DNA of 34,079 bases. Origin: Planctomycetota bacterium (GTDB lineage: Bacteria > Planctomycetota > Planctomycetia > Gemmatales > Gemmataceae). Shown here in pieces: positions 16,748 to 26,516 of the stretch. The stretch is taken from NCBI GenBank assembly GCA_016873095.1, contig VGYC01000065.1, forward strand, positions 1 to 34,079. Reading direction: 5' to 3'. The stretch's first letter is position 1. Every line of letters begins with the position of its first letter. The translations under genes were made by a program, and so were the position numbers. The notes under the pieces are model-generated. The model was not told the origin of the DNA. It saw only the letters and a list, made by a program, of their open reading frames with translations, and ran no database searches.

Positions 16748-16799
16748 GGCTATCCTCGTTCAGTAAGGGGACTTGTCAGGACAGGAACAATCAAAGCAA

Positions 16800-16828
16800 A
16801 TTATACGCGAGGCAAGCGAAACTAGAAA
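16800..16828 (-). promoter_or_regulatory. Possible promoter of the adaptor cluster
   Basis: On the minus strand a perfect TATAAT (16805 to 16800) is preceded, at a 17-bp spacing, by the weak -35 hexamer TTTCTA (16828 to 16823). The start codon of the GAF-HlyD gene lies 52 bp downstream of the -10 box. The surrounding DNA is AT-rich compared with the window. Confidence 0.4.
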
Positions 16829-16971
16829 CTAAATCTCGTTCCCCGGCTCGGTCGGCTCAACCTGGGAACGGACTGCCCGCGCGGCGCTGCCTCGCGGGTG
16901 TCAACCCTGGTAAGCAGCCAGGCAGAGCTCGAGCGGCGCGTATGGTCAGGGCCTGGATACGAGGTGAATTA

Positions 16972-17316
16972 TCAGTTGCCTTGCTCATAGCCCAGGATGG
17001 CGTGCATGAGGTCGGCGGGATCGACCTCGCATTCCGGCAGGGGCCAGCCGAAGCGTTCGGTGGCAGCAAGCTGGCACGCCGCGCCGCGGTCGGACTTCTG
17101 ACTCCAGAGCACGACAAACTTGACGATCGAGCGGGCCCGGCGACACAGGCGTCCCAGCTCGCGGCGCGTGTTCTCTTCGGCGGGATTCTTGTCGTGGATC
17201 AGTTCCGCCCGATCGACGAGCCAATCGACCAGCATGCGTGCCTCGGCATCGCCCAGGCCGCGTGTCAGCCCCTCGTCCTCGAAGATCGGATTCAGCAGTG
17301 CTCGCGGCGCCAGCAT
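16972..17316 (-). CDS. Small protein of unknown function
   Basis: A 114-residue soluble protein, mostly helical, with the stretches GLGDAEARMLVDWLVDRAELI and LGRLCRRARSIVKFVVLWSQ. It has three cysteines but no metal-binding spacing, no signal peptide and no membrane span. The ATG at 17316 is the first in the frame; the ribosome binding site is weak. It stands alone on minus between the adaptor cluster and a divergent membrane-protein gene. The codon use looks like that of its neighbours. I do not recognise the family. Confidence 0.65.
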   Translation of the reverse strand: MLAPRALLNPIFEDEGLTRGLGDAEARMLVDWLVDRAELIHDKNPAEENTRRELGRLCRRARSIVKFVVLWSQKSDRGAACQLAATERFGWPLPECEVDPADLMHAILGYEQGN

Positions 17317-17675
17317 GGACCGTGCCTGTCAATTGTAGCCCGATCGCAGCGTACGAATCGGACGGGAATCGTCTCGCCAACCCAAAAGAGGGCGGGACTA
17401 TAGCCAGCCCCCCGCGCCGGAGCAACACGAAAACCGGTGCCGTCATTTGCTGAACGGCGCTTGCTGGGCCGACGCAGATTGCCCAGAGTGAGAGCCAGGG
17501 CTGCAACTCGATCCGACAGAGCTACGGGTGCAATTCCCAAGCGTGAAAAACTGCTGCTACAGAACCCTTGCGGGTGAGGCACGACCATTGCTAAGTGTTT
17601 TGGCCCTAATATAATGTGTTTTCGAGACTCGCACTATTATGCCCCGGAAGCGCTGATTCCCATAAGGAGACCTGC
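17317..17675. other. Divergent intergenic region
   Basis: These 359 bp between the minus-strand 114-residue gene and the plus-strand 666-residue gene hold no convincing gene. The last 90 bp are AT-rich and contain the promoter listed separately. A small ACCC/GGGT hairpin lies around 17560-17575 and has no evident role. Confidence 0.5.
17588..17615 (+). promoter_or_regulatory. Sigma-70-like promoter of the 666-residue membrane protein
   Basis: TTGCTA at 17588-17593 (four of six consensus bases) and a perfect TATAAT at 17610-17615 are separated by 16 bp. Transcription would start near 17622 and leave a leader of about 54 nt before the ATG at 17676. Confidence 0.5.
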
Positions 17676-19676
17676 ATGGCAGAGGATCAAGGCGGGCAAC
17701 GCAACCTGCCCCAGATGGCCTGGCTCAAGCTGTTCACGGCGTTCAAGGTTGCCCTCGATCCCAAGAAGCTGCTTCTTGCCGGCGGCGGAATTCTGATGAT
17801 GGCCATCGGCTGGTGGCTGCTATCCTTCGTCTTCTTTGCCGCATTCGCCTCGTCACGGCCGACCGTGGATCAATACGTCATTACCAAGGGACAGGATGCA
17901 AAGGAGCAAGAGGAAGGTTTTCGCAAGTTCAAGGCCGCGCGGGCTTCGTGGAACCTGATGTACGAGCTGGCAGGCAGCACGCCGGAATCCATCAAGAGCG
18001 CGACGCGCAAGGACGCCGGCGATCTGGCCAGCACGTATGGCGAGTACAAGGCGCTCGAAGACTTGAGGAGTCGCGTCGAACGGTTCCACATGCTGGTCGC
18101 GATCACCTCAGGCGACGTCGCATATTTCGAGATCAACAAGGATCGCTATGCCTTCAAGGCGGACAAGGACGCGACGCCGCCCAGGGAAGTGAAGGCCGGC
18201 GAGATCAAGATCGTCGATGTGGCCACTGGCAAGGTGCTTCTTGGGGGCCTGGTCGTCACGCTGGAAAACAAGGAGAAGGTCGGCGAGTTGCAAAAGTTCA
18301 TTGCCACGGTCCAGTCAGCCGCACAGATCTTGCTGGCTGATCCTGCCAGACGCGATCTGGTCATGAAGGCCGTGTCGCTCGCCGAAGGAACGGATGATCT
18401 GATCCTGCCGTTCGGCAAGCTGCGCACCTTGCCATGGTCGGAGTACCGCGGACCCAACCCCGTCCTGTACGCCACCGGCGACGTCAAGGTGGGGCGGACC
18501 AAGGGCTTGCTCAGCTGGTTCTGGTCGGAGCAGATTCCCGTCGTGCTCGAACCGCTGTGCAAGCTGATGGAGACGGTGAAGTCGTTCTTGAAACCGTCGG
18601 CCGGCGTCCGCGAGAAGATCTACTTGCTGTTCGTGATGCTGTGGACGATGCTGACGTGGGGCTTGTTCGGCGGGGCCATCACGCGCATGGCGGCCGTGCA
18701 GGTCGCGCGACAGAATGAGAAAGTGGGCATGGTCGAGGCCTTTCGCTTCGCTCGTGGCCGGCTTCGTTCGTTCTTTTTCGCCCCGATCCTCCCGCTATTC
18801 TTTTTGGCGTTCATCACATTCTTGCTGGTACTGTTCGGCTGGTTCGAAGGCTTCACCTGGGCTCTCGGCGACATTGTGACCGGCCTGTTCTGGCCCATGA
18901 TATTGATCGGTGGGCTGGTGATGGCCGCCATCCTGGTCGGCCTGGTCGGCTGGCCGCTCATGCACGCGACCATCAGCGCCGAGGGAAGCGACAGCTTCGA
19001 CGCCCTCAGCCGTTCGTACAGCTATGTCTACCAGGCGCCGTGGCATTATGCCTGGTACGCGTTCGTGGCCATTGTCTATGGTGCCGTGCTCATCTTTTTC
19101 GTCGGCTTCATGGGCTCGCTGTTCGTGTACATGGCCAAGTGGGGCGTCGCCACGGCACCCTTCGTGCCGAGCGATCGTGAGCCCACCTACTTCTTCGCCA
19201 GCGCACCGACATCCTTTGGCTGGCGCGACCTGATGCTCAAGCAGAGTCCGAATGTCGAGTTGAAGAAGCGTCTAGTCAATACGGGCGAGGTCATACCGGC
19301 CTACGGCTTCACGGAAGAATATGAAAAAACCATAAGCCTGAATAATCGCATCGGCGCCTACATGGTCACGTTCTGGCTGGGACTGGTCTTCCTGCTCATC
19401 GTCGGCTTCGGCTACAGCTTCTTCTGGACTTCGGCGACGATCATCTACTTGCTGCTGCGTCGCAAGGTGGACGATACCGAGCTGGACGAGGTGCATCTGG
19501 AAGAAGAAGATGATGAGCCGTTCGCGCCCGAACCGCCGCCACCGTCGCCCTCGGAGCCAGCCAAGTCGACGGCCGCCGTGACCATGGTGGAATCTCCCAC
19601 GCTGCGCAAGCCGCCGGAAAACACGGGCGCGCCACCGTCCCCGCCCCCGGATGGCGACACGCCGGGACACGGATAA
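17676..19676 (+). CDS. Large multi-pass membrane protein, unknown function
   Basis: A 666-residue protein. The ATG at 17676 is preceded by AAGGAGA (17664-17670). One span lies near residues 29-55. A soluble domain of about 250 residues follows, then a cluster of five or so spans (about 325-500), another span pair near 565-600, and a proline- and acid-rich cytoplasmic-like tail (EEEDDEPFAPEPPPP). The C-terminal part with a GLFGGAITRMAAVQVARQNE stretch recalls planctomycete membrane proteins of the same size that I have seen only as hypothetical. It probably has its own promoter. The isomerase gene follows 90 bp downstream on the same strand after a structured spacer. Confidence 0.85.
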   Translation: MAEDQGGQRNLPQMAWLKLFTAFKVALDPKKLLLAGGGILMMAIGWWLLSFVFFAAFASSRPTVDQYVITKGQDAKEQEEGFRKFKAARASWNLMYELAGSTPESIKSATRKDAGDLASTYGEYKALEDLRSRVERFHMLVAITSGDVAYFEINKDRYAFKADKDATPPREVKAGEIKIVDVATGKVLLGGLVVTLENKEKVGELQKFIATVQSAAQILLADPARRDLVMKAVSLAEGTDDLILPFGKLRTLPWSEYRGPNPVLYATGDVKVGRTKGLLSWFWSEQIPVVLEPLCKLMETVKSFLKPSAGVREKIYLLFVMLWTMLTWGLFGGAITRMAAVQVARQNEKVGMVEAFRFARGRLRSFFFAPILPLFFLAFITFLLVLFGWFEGFTWALGDIVTGLFWPMILIGGLVMAAILVGLVGWPLMHATISAEGSDSFDALSRSYSYVYQAPWHYAWYAFVAIVYGAVLIFFVGFMGSLFVYMAKWGVATAPFVPSDREPTYFFASAPTSFGWRDLMLKQSPNVELKKRLVNTGEVIPAYGFTEEYEKTISLNNRIGAYMVTFWLGLVFLLIVGFGYSFFWTSATIIYLLLRRKVDDTELDEVHLEEEDDEPFAPEPPPPSPSEPAKSTAAVTMVESPTLRKPPENTGAPPSPPPDGDTPGHG

Positions 19677-19686
19677 GCGACTCGAT

Positions 19687-19736
19687 TGCCGATTCGAGAA
19701 CCTCGGAGTTTCCGAAGTCCGAAACTGCAATCGGCA
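19687..19736. other. Possible three-way-junction RNA element
   Basis: An outer stem TGCCGATT (19687-19694) with AATCGGCA (19729-19736) encloses two further hairpins: CGAG/CTCG at 19695-19705 and AGTTTC/GAAACT at 19707-19726. All pairs are perfect. It lies between the stop at 19676 and the next start at 19767, with no T-run. It could be an mRNA element or a folded repeat. Confidence 0.4.
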
Positions 19737-19766
19737 TGCGCATGCAGCAAAGAAAAGAAGGATCTG

Positions 19767-20756
19767 ATGTCACGTTCCATCATCCTGTTCACCGGGCAAT
19801 GGGTCGACGTGCCCTTGCAGGAACTGGCTGCGAAGGCGGGCGAGTGGGGCTACCAGGGACTGGATTTGTGTTGCGGGGGAGATCATTTCGAGGTTCAGCG
19901 CGCACTGAGCGAGCCGGACTATTGCCAGCAGAAGATCGACCTCCTTGGCCGGCATGACCTGTCGCTGACTGTCCTGAGCAATCATCGTGTGGGCCAGGCT
20001 GTCGGCGACGCCATCGACGACCGCCATCGCAAGATTCTGCCGGAATACGTGTGGGGCGACGGGGACCCGGAGGGAGTGCAGCAACGCGCGGCCGAGGAGA
20101 TGCTGGCCACGATCCGTGCTGCACAGAAACTGGGGCTATCGGTTGTCGGCGCCTTCACGGGCTCACCTGTCTGGCCGAGCCTGTTCGGCTATCCCAGTCC
20201 CGATGCCGATTTCCTGGAGCGCGGCCTGCAGCCATTTGTCCGCCGCTGGCGGCCGATTCTTGACGCCTGTCGCGACGCCGGCATTCGCTGTGCGCACGAA
20301 GTGCACCCAGGTCAGGTCGCCTTCGACATCCATTCCGCGGAGATGTTTCTCGATCTGTTCGACGGCCGCGAAGAACTGGGCTTCACGTTCGACCCCAGTC
20401 ATTTTCACTGGCAGGGTCTCGATCCCGTCGAATTCATACGCCGCTTTCCGGAACGCATCTTCCACGTGCATATCAAGGATGCGGCCCTCGACCTCAATGG
20501 CAAGAACAGCCTGCTGAGCGGTCACTTGCCTCATGGCGACCGGCGCCGCGGCTGGGAGTTCCGCGCTCCCGGGCACGGCGGCATCGACTGGGAAGCCATC
20601 ATCCGCGCCCTCAACGACATTGGCTATGAGGGCCCGCTCGCCGTCGAGTTCAAGGACGCTGGCATGGACCGCAACCACGGCGCCGAGGAAGCCTGCAAGT
20701 TTGTCAAACGCCTCAATTTCGAGCCGGCCCAGGGCCGCGGCGGCGCCTTTGCGTAG
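19767..20756 (+). CDS. Sugar phosphate isomerase/epimerase-like TIM barrel protein
   Basis: A 329-residue protein of the xylose isomerase-like (AP endonuclease 2) TIM barrel family. The ATG at 19767 follows an AAGGA site. Typical pieces are the N-terminal FTGQWVDVPLQELAAKAGEW with GYQGLDLCCGG, the metal-site stretches CAHEVHPGQVAFD (Glu and His), FTFDPSHFHWQG (Asp and His), HVHIKDAALD and PLAVEFKDAGMD (Glu). These residues bind a divalent metal in family members that interconvert ketoses or oxidised sugars. The precise sugar is unknown. No signal peptide is seen. The stop codon lies in a hairpin shared with the convergent GTPase gene. Confidence 0.88.
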   Translation: MSRSIILFTGQWVDVPLQELAAKAGEWGYQGLDLCCGGDHFEVQRALSEPDYCQQKIDLLGRHDLSLTVLSNHRVGQAVGDAIDDRHRKILPEYVWGDGDPEGVQQRAAEEMLATIRAAQKLGLSVVGAFTGSPVWPSLFGYPSPDADFLERGLQPFVRRWRPILDACRDAGIRCAHEVHPGQVAFDIHSAEMFLDLFDGREELGFTFDPSHFHWQGLDPVEFIRRFPERIFHVHIKDAALDLNGKNSLLSGHLPHGDRRRGWEFRAPGHGGIDWEAIIRALNDIGYEGPLAVEFKDAGMDRNHGAEEACKFVKRLNFEPAQGRGGAFA

Positions 20757-20779
20757 GCGACGCCGGCAGCGTCGCCTAC
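20753..20779. terminator. Bidirectional hairpin between convergent genes
   Basis: GTAGGCGACGC (20753-20763) and GCGTCGCCTAC (20769-20779) pair perfectly over 11 bp with a 5-nt loop. The TAG stop of the isomerase (20754-20756) and the TAG stop of the GTPase on the other strand (20776-20778) both lie inside the stem at mirrored positions. There are no T-runs. Confidence 0.6.
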
Positions 20780-21768
20780 AAGTGCAGTTCCACGATATCC
20801 TTGTCGTGCAAAACGTGGTCGCGGCTGACCGGTTGGCCGTCGTAAACGCCGGTGCCCCAGATGCGGGCCGTCTTGAGCTTGTCGGCGAAATCGCGATGCA
20901 CCAGGGCGGCCATCTCCACCAGCGTGCTGCCCGCCGGGCACGTGAACGGCGAGGTCAAGTCCGGCGGCTTGCCTGGCTGCTTCGTGTACACGCGGATCAT
21001 GTTCAGGAACTTGTAGATGGCGGTGCGCAAGTCCTCCAGCCCGGTGCCATGCTCGGCGGCGATGCCGTGGATCGTGAAGCGCTGGCCGAACATCTCGCGG
21101 ACGATTTCCAGCCGGTCGCCGGCGCCGGGCAAGTCGATCTTGTTGGCTACCAGCAATGTCTTGACGTACTTGACGGTCAAATCGTCCTGGGTCTTTGGCT
21201 CCTCGGCCACGAGAATGGTCTTGGTCTGGGCCAGACGATCCAGCACAGGCTCGACGGCGAAGGGGCCATCGTCGTCGCCCACGTCCACCATCAGCAACGC
21301 GGCATCGGCGGCGCGGACCAGGCTCGACAGGTAGCCTTCCATGAAATCGGCAGTGATCGGCGGCGTGTCGATGAGTTGCACGCGGGCATCTTCCCAGTCC
21401 ATCATGCCGACCTGCGGTTCGTGCGTGGTGAAGGGATAGGCGGCGACCTCCGGCGTGGCGCGTGTCAAGCGGCTCAAGAGCCGGCTCTTTCCTGCGTTGG
21501 GTCCGCCGACGATCACATATTGCCCGGCGCCCTGCCTGGGAATCTTGTGGCTGACACCGATCTTCTTCGGACTCTTCTTCGCCTGCTCGACCTCATCGCG
21601 CAGGGCGCTCATCCTGGTCTTGAGGTCGGCCTGCATCTTCTCGCTGGCCTTGTGCTTGGGCAATAGCGTGTACATCTTCTTGAGACAGGCGAGGCGGTCC
21701 TCGGGCGTCTGCGCCTTCTTGAACTCGGCCTCGGCTTCCAGATACTGCGGCGTGAGGTTGGCGGCCAT
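20776..21768 (-). CDS. Obg/DRG-like GTPase with TGS domain
   Basis: A 330-residue GTPase. The ATG at 21768 is chosen; the open frame upstream to 21828 has no support. Residues 1-75 are a helical, charged N-terminal region as in DRG-type proteins. The G motifs are G1 GGPNAGKS (88-95), an FTTHEP switch I, G3 DTPP (134-137) and G4 NKID (about 213). The C-terminal 70 residues are a TGS domain (IRVYTKQPGKPPDLTSPFT through HVLHDKDIVELHL). TGS GTPases of this branch act with ribosomes or tRNA; archaeal and eukaryotic DRG proteins are the best known. It stands alone on minus between an isomerase and a phosphorylase gene. An HflX or Obg assignment fits less well because their extra domains are missing. 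Confidence 0.88.
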   Translation of the reverse strand: MAANLTPQYLEAEAEFKKAQTPEDRLACLKKMYTLLPKHKASEKMQADLKTRMSALRDEVEQAKKSPKKIGVSHKIPRQGAGQYVIVGGPNAGKSRLLSRLTRATPEVAAYPFTTHEPQVGMMDWEDARVQLIDTPPITADFMEGYLSSLVRAADAALLMVDVGDDDGPFAVEPVLDRLAQTKTILVAEEPKTQDDLTVKYVKTLLVANKIDLPGAGDRLEIVREMFGQRFTIHGIAAEHGTGLEDLRTAIYKFLNMIRVYTKQPGKPPDLTSPFTCPAGSTLVEMAALVHRDFADKLKTARIWGTGVYDGQPVSRDHVLHDKDIVELHL

Positions 21769-21782
21769 GATGTCGGATCCGT

Positions 21783-21868
21783 GTTTGCGTTTCGCCTGGC
21801 ACAGGCAGCTGCATGATGGCGGACGCAATCGCCCGTGCCGTGCGAACCTGCGAACGCGAAACGTAAAC
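21783..21868. repeat. Imperfect inverted repeat related to the 14586-14633 hairpin
   Basis: GTTTGCGTTTCGC (21783-21795) and GCGAAACGTAAAC (21856-21868) are inverted copies with one mismatch, separated by 60 bp. The right arm, with one more base (CGCGAAACGTAAAC), is identical to 14620-14633. It lies in the divergent gap between the GTPase and the phosphorylase genes. Confidence 0.6.
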
Positions 21869-21951
21869 CAGAGATTGCAAATCGCCCTCCATCAATCTAA
21901 AATCTGCGGACCGTCTTCGGCAATGGGAAAACATCAATGGAGGGCCCGGCA

Positions 21952-22770
21952 ATGGAAATGTACGAGCAGATTCAAGAAGCGAAGCGGGCCGTCGAGTCGC
22001 GCTGGCAGGGCAAGCCACGCGTTGGCATCATCCTGGGCACCGGACTGGGCGGCCTGACCGAGGATATCAAGGCAGAGGCGGCGATTCCATATGAGGAGAT
22101 TCCGCACTTCCCGCGCTCGACGGTCAAGTCCCACGCCGGTCGGCTGGTGTGCGGAAGCCTTGGCGGCAAGGCCGTGATGGCGATGGAGGGACGTTTCCAC
22201 TTCTATGAAGGCTACACCCTCAAGCAGATCACCTTTCCGGTGCGCGTCATGCGTGCTCTGGGCTGCGACATGCTCATCGTCAGCAATGCCTGTGGCGGCA
22301 TGAATCCCCAGTACTCGAAGGGGGACATCATGTTTATCGAGGATCATATCAACCTGCTCGGCGACAACCCGCTCATCGGCCCGAATGACGAGCGGCTGGG
22401 CGTGCGCTTTCCCGACATGTCGCATCCCTACGATGCGAAGCTGATCGAGCTGGGCCGCCGGATTGCTCTGGAAGAAAAGATCGCCACGCAGAAGGGCGTG
22501 TTCGTGGCAGTGTCCGGCCCCTGTCTGGAGACACGGGCCGAGTATCGCTTCCTGAAGGACATCGGTGCCGACGTGGTGGGCATGTCCACAGTGCCGGAGG
22601 TCATCGTCGGCGTGCACGCCGGCATGCGCATCATGGGATTGTCGGTCGTCACTGACATGTGCCTGCCGGACGCGCTGGAACCGGCCGTTCTGGAAGAAAT
22701 CATTGCCGTCGCCAACACGGCGGAGAAGAAGCTGCGCGTGCTGGTGCGGCGGGTGGTGGCGGAGGCCTAG
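21952..22770 (+). CDS. Purine nucleoside phosphorylase (trimeric PNP family)
   Basis: A 272-residue enzyme that splits purine nucleosides with phosphate to give the free base and ribose-1-phosphate. The ATG at 21952 is preceded by GGAGGG (21939-21944); another in-frame ATG lies at 21937 but overlaps that site. Family motifs are [11 protein letters not shown] (25-35), SHAGRL (60-65, phosphate-binding His), GRFHFYEGY (80-88), NACGGMNP (112-119), [10 protein letters not shown] (189-198, the base-binding Glu) and [11 protein letters not shown] (210-220). At the residue that is Asn243 in human PNP this protein has Asp (VVTDM, Asp235), as in methylthioadenosine phosphorylases, so specificity for 6-oxopurines is not assured. 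It would supply the base pool for salvage. Confidence 0.93.
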   Translation: MEMYEQIQEAKRAVESRWQGKPRVGIILGTGLGGLTEDIKAEAAIPYEEIPHFPRSTVKSHAGRLVCGSLGGKAVMAMEGRFHFYEGYTLKQITFPVRVMRALGCDMLIVSNACGGMNPQYSKGDIMFIEDHINLLGDNPLIGPNDERLGVRFPDMSHPYDAKLIELGRRIALEEKIATQKGVFVAVSGPCLETRAEYRFLKDIGADVVGMSTVPEVIVGVHAGMRIMGLSVVTDMCLPDALEPAVLEEIIAVANTAEKKLRVLVRRVVAEA

Positions 22771-22874
22771 GCCGCCGTTACGACATGCAGCGGGTGCTCT
22801 TCGCATCTGGCGTGGTCGGGGATCAACGCCAGGGCATGAGTGCATCGCATTGCCGTATCGATAAGATAGAAGGC

Positions 22875-23915
<1,041 letters not shown>

Positions 23916-24966
23916 ACCGCTGCCAGCTCCGCCCGCGCCGCCGCGCGCCATGGGCGCGCTGCGCAAGTACGGCAAGATCCTGCGCATCGCGCTGGTCGAG
24001 CGGCTCGTCTATCGAGCTGATTTCTTCGTCAGTACGATCTTTCGCTTCTTGCCGCTGGTCACGACCGTGCTGCTCTGGGAAGCGGTTTTCGACAGTTCCG
24101 GTCGGTCGCGGCTGGGCGGTTACTCGCGCAACGAGATGGTCGCGTACCTGCTGCTCGTGCAGATCAGCCGGATGTTCTCGAGCATGCCGGGGCTGGCGGC
24201 CGGCATCTCGCGCGACATCCGCGACGGCACGCTGAAGAAGTATCTGCTGCAACCCATCGACATGATCGGATACCTGCTGTCGTACCGCATCGCCCACAAG
24301 ATGGCGTACATCGCGACAACGGCCTTGCCCTACGCGATCCTGTTCTTTTTCTGCCGCGACTTCTTCGACGGCCTGCCCGACGCGGGCACGCTGGCTCTCT
24401 ACTTTCTCGCGCTGGTGATGGGCTTTCTACTGGGCTTCTTCTTCGAGATGATGATCGGCATGGTCGGGTTCTGGTTTCTGGAAGTGACCTCGTTCCTGTA
24501 TGTGGTCAACACGCTGAACTTCTTCGTGTCCGGGCACATGTTTCCTCTGGAACTGTTGCCGCCGGCATGGGTGACAGTGCTGAAGTCGCTGCCGTTCCAG
24601 TACCTGGCATACTTTCCGGCAGCAGTGTTTCTCGGCAAGGTCGAGGGACCCGAGTTATACTGGGGCCTTGCCGGTCAGCTTGCCTGGATCATCGCCTTCG
24701 TCGTCCTGGCACGCGTGCTCTATCGCGTGGGGCTGGCGCGCTACAGTGCCTACGGAGGATAATGGCCTCATCGGGGCAACCGATCGGTACTTCAGGCGTG
24801 CAACCTGCGCAATCCAGTGATTCCAGAGCCGCACGCGTCGCGACGCGCTTCGCTCGGCTTGAGGATCGAGCCAGGCTCCACGGACCCGAATTCTCGCTTT
24901 GACTTGGCAAGGAAACTGGTGCAGGATCTTCACAGGCCTGCACTGGCGGGATCCTGAGGCCTGGGC

Positions 24967-26460
24967 ATGCGCAATTGGCTTTGCGACAAGCTGACTCCAG
25001 TTGACGCGGACACATCGCACGCCGAGATGTCCCGCTGGGTATTTCTGCGCCTTCTCGGCGTGGTCTATCTGGCAGCCTTCGTGTCACTCTGGTCGCAGAT
25101 CGACGGCCTGATCGGCAGCCGCGGCATCCTGCCGGTCAGCGAATTCCTGGACCAATGGAATGCAAACACCGATTGGCTGCAAGCACCTTCGTTCTGCTGG
25201 CTCGACCCGGGCGACCCGATGCTGCACGGTCTTTGTGCCGGCGGCACGATGCTGTCGTCGCTGCTGATCCTCGGCATCCTGCCGGGCCTGATGCTGGGGC
25301 TGCTATGGATGTCCTATCTGTCATTGACGGTGGCGGGGCAAGTGTTTCTCGGCTATCAATGGGATGCGCTGCTGCTGGAGACCGGCTTGCTGGCGATCTT
25401 CTTCGCGCCGTGGGGCTTTCTGCCCATGCCCGGCCGGCCTGACAGGTCGGCCGCCGTGATTCGCTGGCTGCTTCGCTGGCTGCTGTTTCGCTTGATGTTT
25501 GCCGCTGGGCTGGTCAAGCTGGTCAGCGGCGACATGAGCTGGCGCGATCTGAGCGCGCTGCAGGTCCACTACCAGACGCAGCCGTTGCCAAGCTGGGTGA
25601 GCTGGTACATGCATCAGCTGCCCGGCTGGTTTCAGTCGGCGTCGGTGCTGTTCACGTTTGTCGTCGAGCTGGGTCTGCCCATCCTGCTGTTCGGCCCGCC
25701 GCGCTGGCGGCACGCGAGCTGCCTTGGCATCGCCGGCTTTCAGTTGCTCATCCTGGCCACGGGCAATTTCGGCTTCTTCAACCTGCTGACCATCGCCCTG
25801 TGCGTGGCACAACTGGACGACAGCGTGTTTCCGGCTGCGCTGCGGCGATGGTTGACACCGCAGCAACCGCCGGCCGGTTCCGGCGGCGACCGACCGGCAT
25901 GGCTGGTCCTGATCTGGTGCTTCGCCGCAACGATTGTTCTGCTGAGCCTTGAGCCGTTCTTGAGCAATCTTGGCCTCGACCGGCACTGGCCTGGCTGGCT
26001 GCGCGAGGCGCGACGAACCGTGGCTGCCTTTCGTTCGGTCAATCAGTACGGCATGTTCGCGATCATGACCACCAGCCGGCGCGAGATCATCGTCGAAGGC
26101 AGCGCGGACGGCAAGACCTGGCTGGCCTACGAGTTCCCTTACAAGCCGGGAGACGTCAGGCGTCCGCCGGCCATCGTGCCCTTGCATATGCCCAGGCTCG
26201 ACTGGCAGATGTGGTTCGCGGCCCTGGAGACATACGAGAGCACTCCGTGGTTCCAGAAGTTCCTCGCTCATCTCTTGCAAGGCACTCCCGAGGTCCTCGC
26301 CTTGCTGGAACGGAATCCATTTCCGGACCGGCCGCCCCTCTTCATTCGCGCGCTCGTCTACGAGTACCGTTTCACAAGCCGGGAGGAACGCCGTCAAACC
26401 GGCGCCTGGTGGCAACGGGAGTACCGTGGGAGTTACTCCCCGGTGCTTCGCCAGGACTGA
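24967..26460 (+). CDS. Lipase maturation factor (LMF1) family membrane protein
   Basis: A 497-residue polytopic protein. The ATG at 24967 follows a TGAGG site. The N-terminal half has about eight spans with family-type stretches (WVFLRLLGVVYLAAFVSLW; GSRGILPVSEFL; QWDALLLETGLLAIFFAPW; RLMFAAGLVKLVSGDMSWRD; HYQTQPLPSWVSWYMHQLP). The C-terminal third is the soluble LMF domain (FRSVNQYGMFAIMTTSRREI, EGSADGKTWLAYEFPYKPGD, PLHMPRLDWQMWFAAL, LVYEYRFTSREER). In animals LMF1 helps lipoprotein lipase to fold in the ER. Bacterial homologues are known from genomes, but their role is unclear; an envelope redox or folding function is a guess. The neighbouring SGNH hydrolase is convergent and need not be its client. 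Confidence 0.92.
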   Translation: MRNWLCDKLTPVDADTSHAEMSRWVFLRLLGVVYLAAFVSLWSQIDGLIGSRGILPVSEFLDQWNANTDWLQAPSFCWLDPGDPMLHGLCAGGTMLSSLLILGILPGLMLGLLWMSYLSLTVAGQVFLGYQWDALLLETGLLAIFFAPWGFLPMPGRPDRSAAVIRWLLRWLLFRLMFAAGLVKLVSGDMSWRDLSALQVHYQTQPLPSWVSWYMHQLPGWFQSASVLFTFVVELGLPILLFGPPRWRHASCLGIAGFQLLILATGNFGFFNLLTIALCVAQLDDSVFPAALRRWLTPQQPPAGSGGDRPAWLVLIWCFAATIVLLSLEPFLSNLGLDRHWPGWLREARRTVAAFRSVNQYGMFAIMTTSRREIIVEGSADGKTWLAYEFPYKPGDVRRPPAIVPLHMPRLDWQMWFAALETYESTPWFQKFLAHLLQGTPEVLALLERNPFPDRPPLFIRALVYEYRFTSREERRQTGAWWQREYRGSYSPVLRQD

Positions 26461-26462
26461 AA

Positions 26463-26510
26463 GGCTGTGGGGTCAGACCCGTTGCCCAACCTGATCCTTT
26501 TCGGACGGCC
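26463..26510. repeat. Degenerate GGGGTCAGACCCC-type palindromic repeat
   Basis: The core GGGGTCAGACCC (26469-26480) plus the following GTTGCCCAACC matches, with one difference, the reverse complement of the right arm of the element at 28394-28497. The end TTTTCGGACGGCC resembles that element's TTTTCGGACAGC. It looks like a shortened copy. It lies between two convergent genes and could also serve as their terminator. Confidence 0.7.
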
Positions 26511-26516
26511 GCTCAT

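Noticed and set aside
17317-17675. A structured RNA or tRNA in the divergent gap
   Set aside because: A GGGTGCAATTCCC-like piece drew attention, but no cloverleaf or conserved riboswitch core can be folded around it.
22659-22874. Upstream extension of the ABC ATPase to 22659
   Set aside because: It would overlap the phosphorylase gene for over 100 bp; the ATG at 22875 opens directly into a typical ATPase start.
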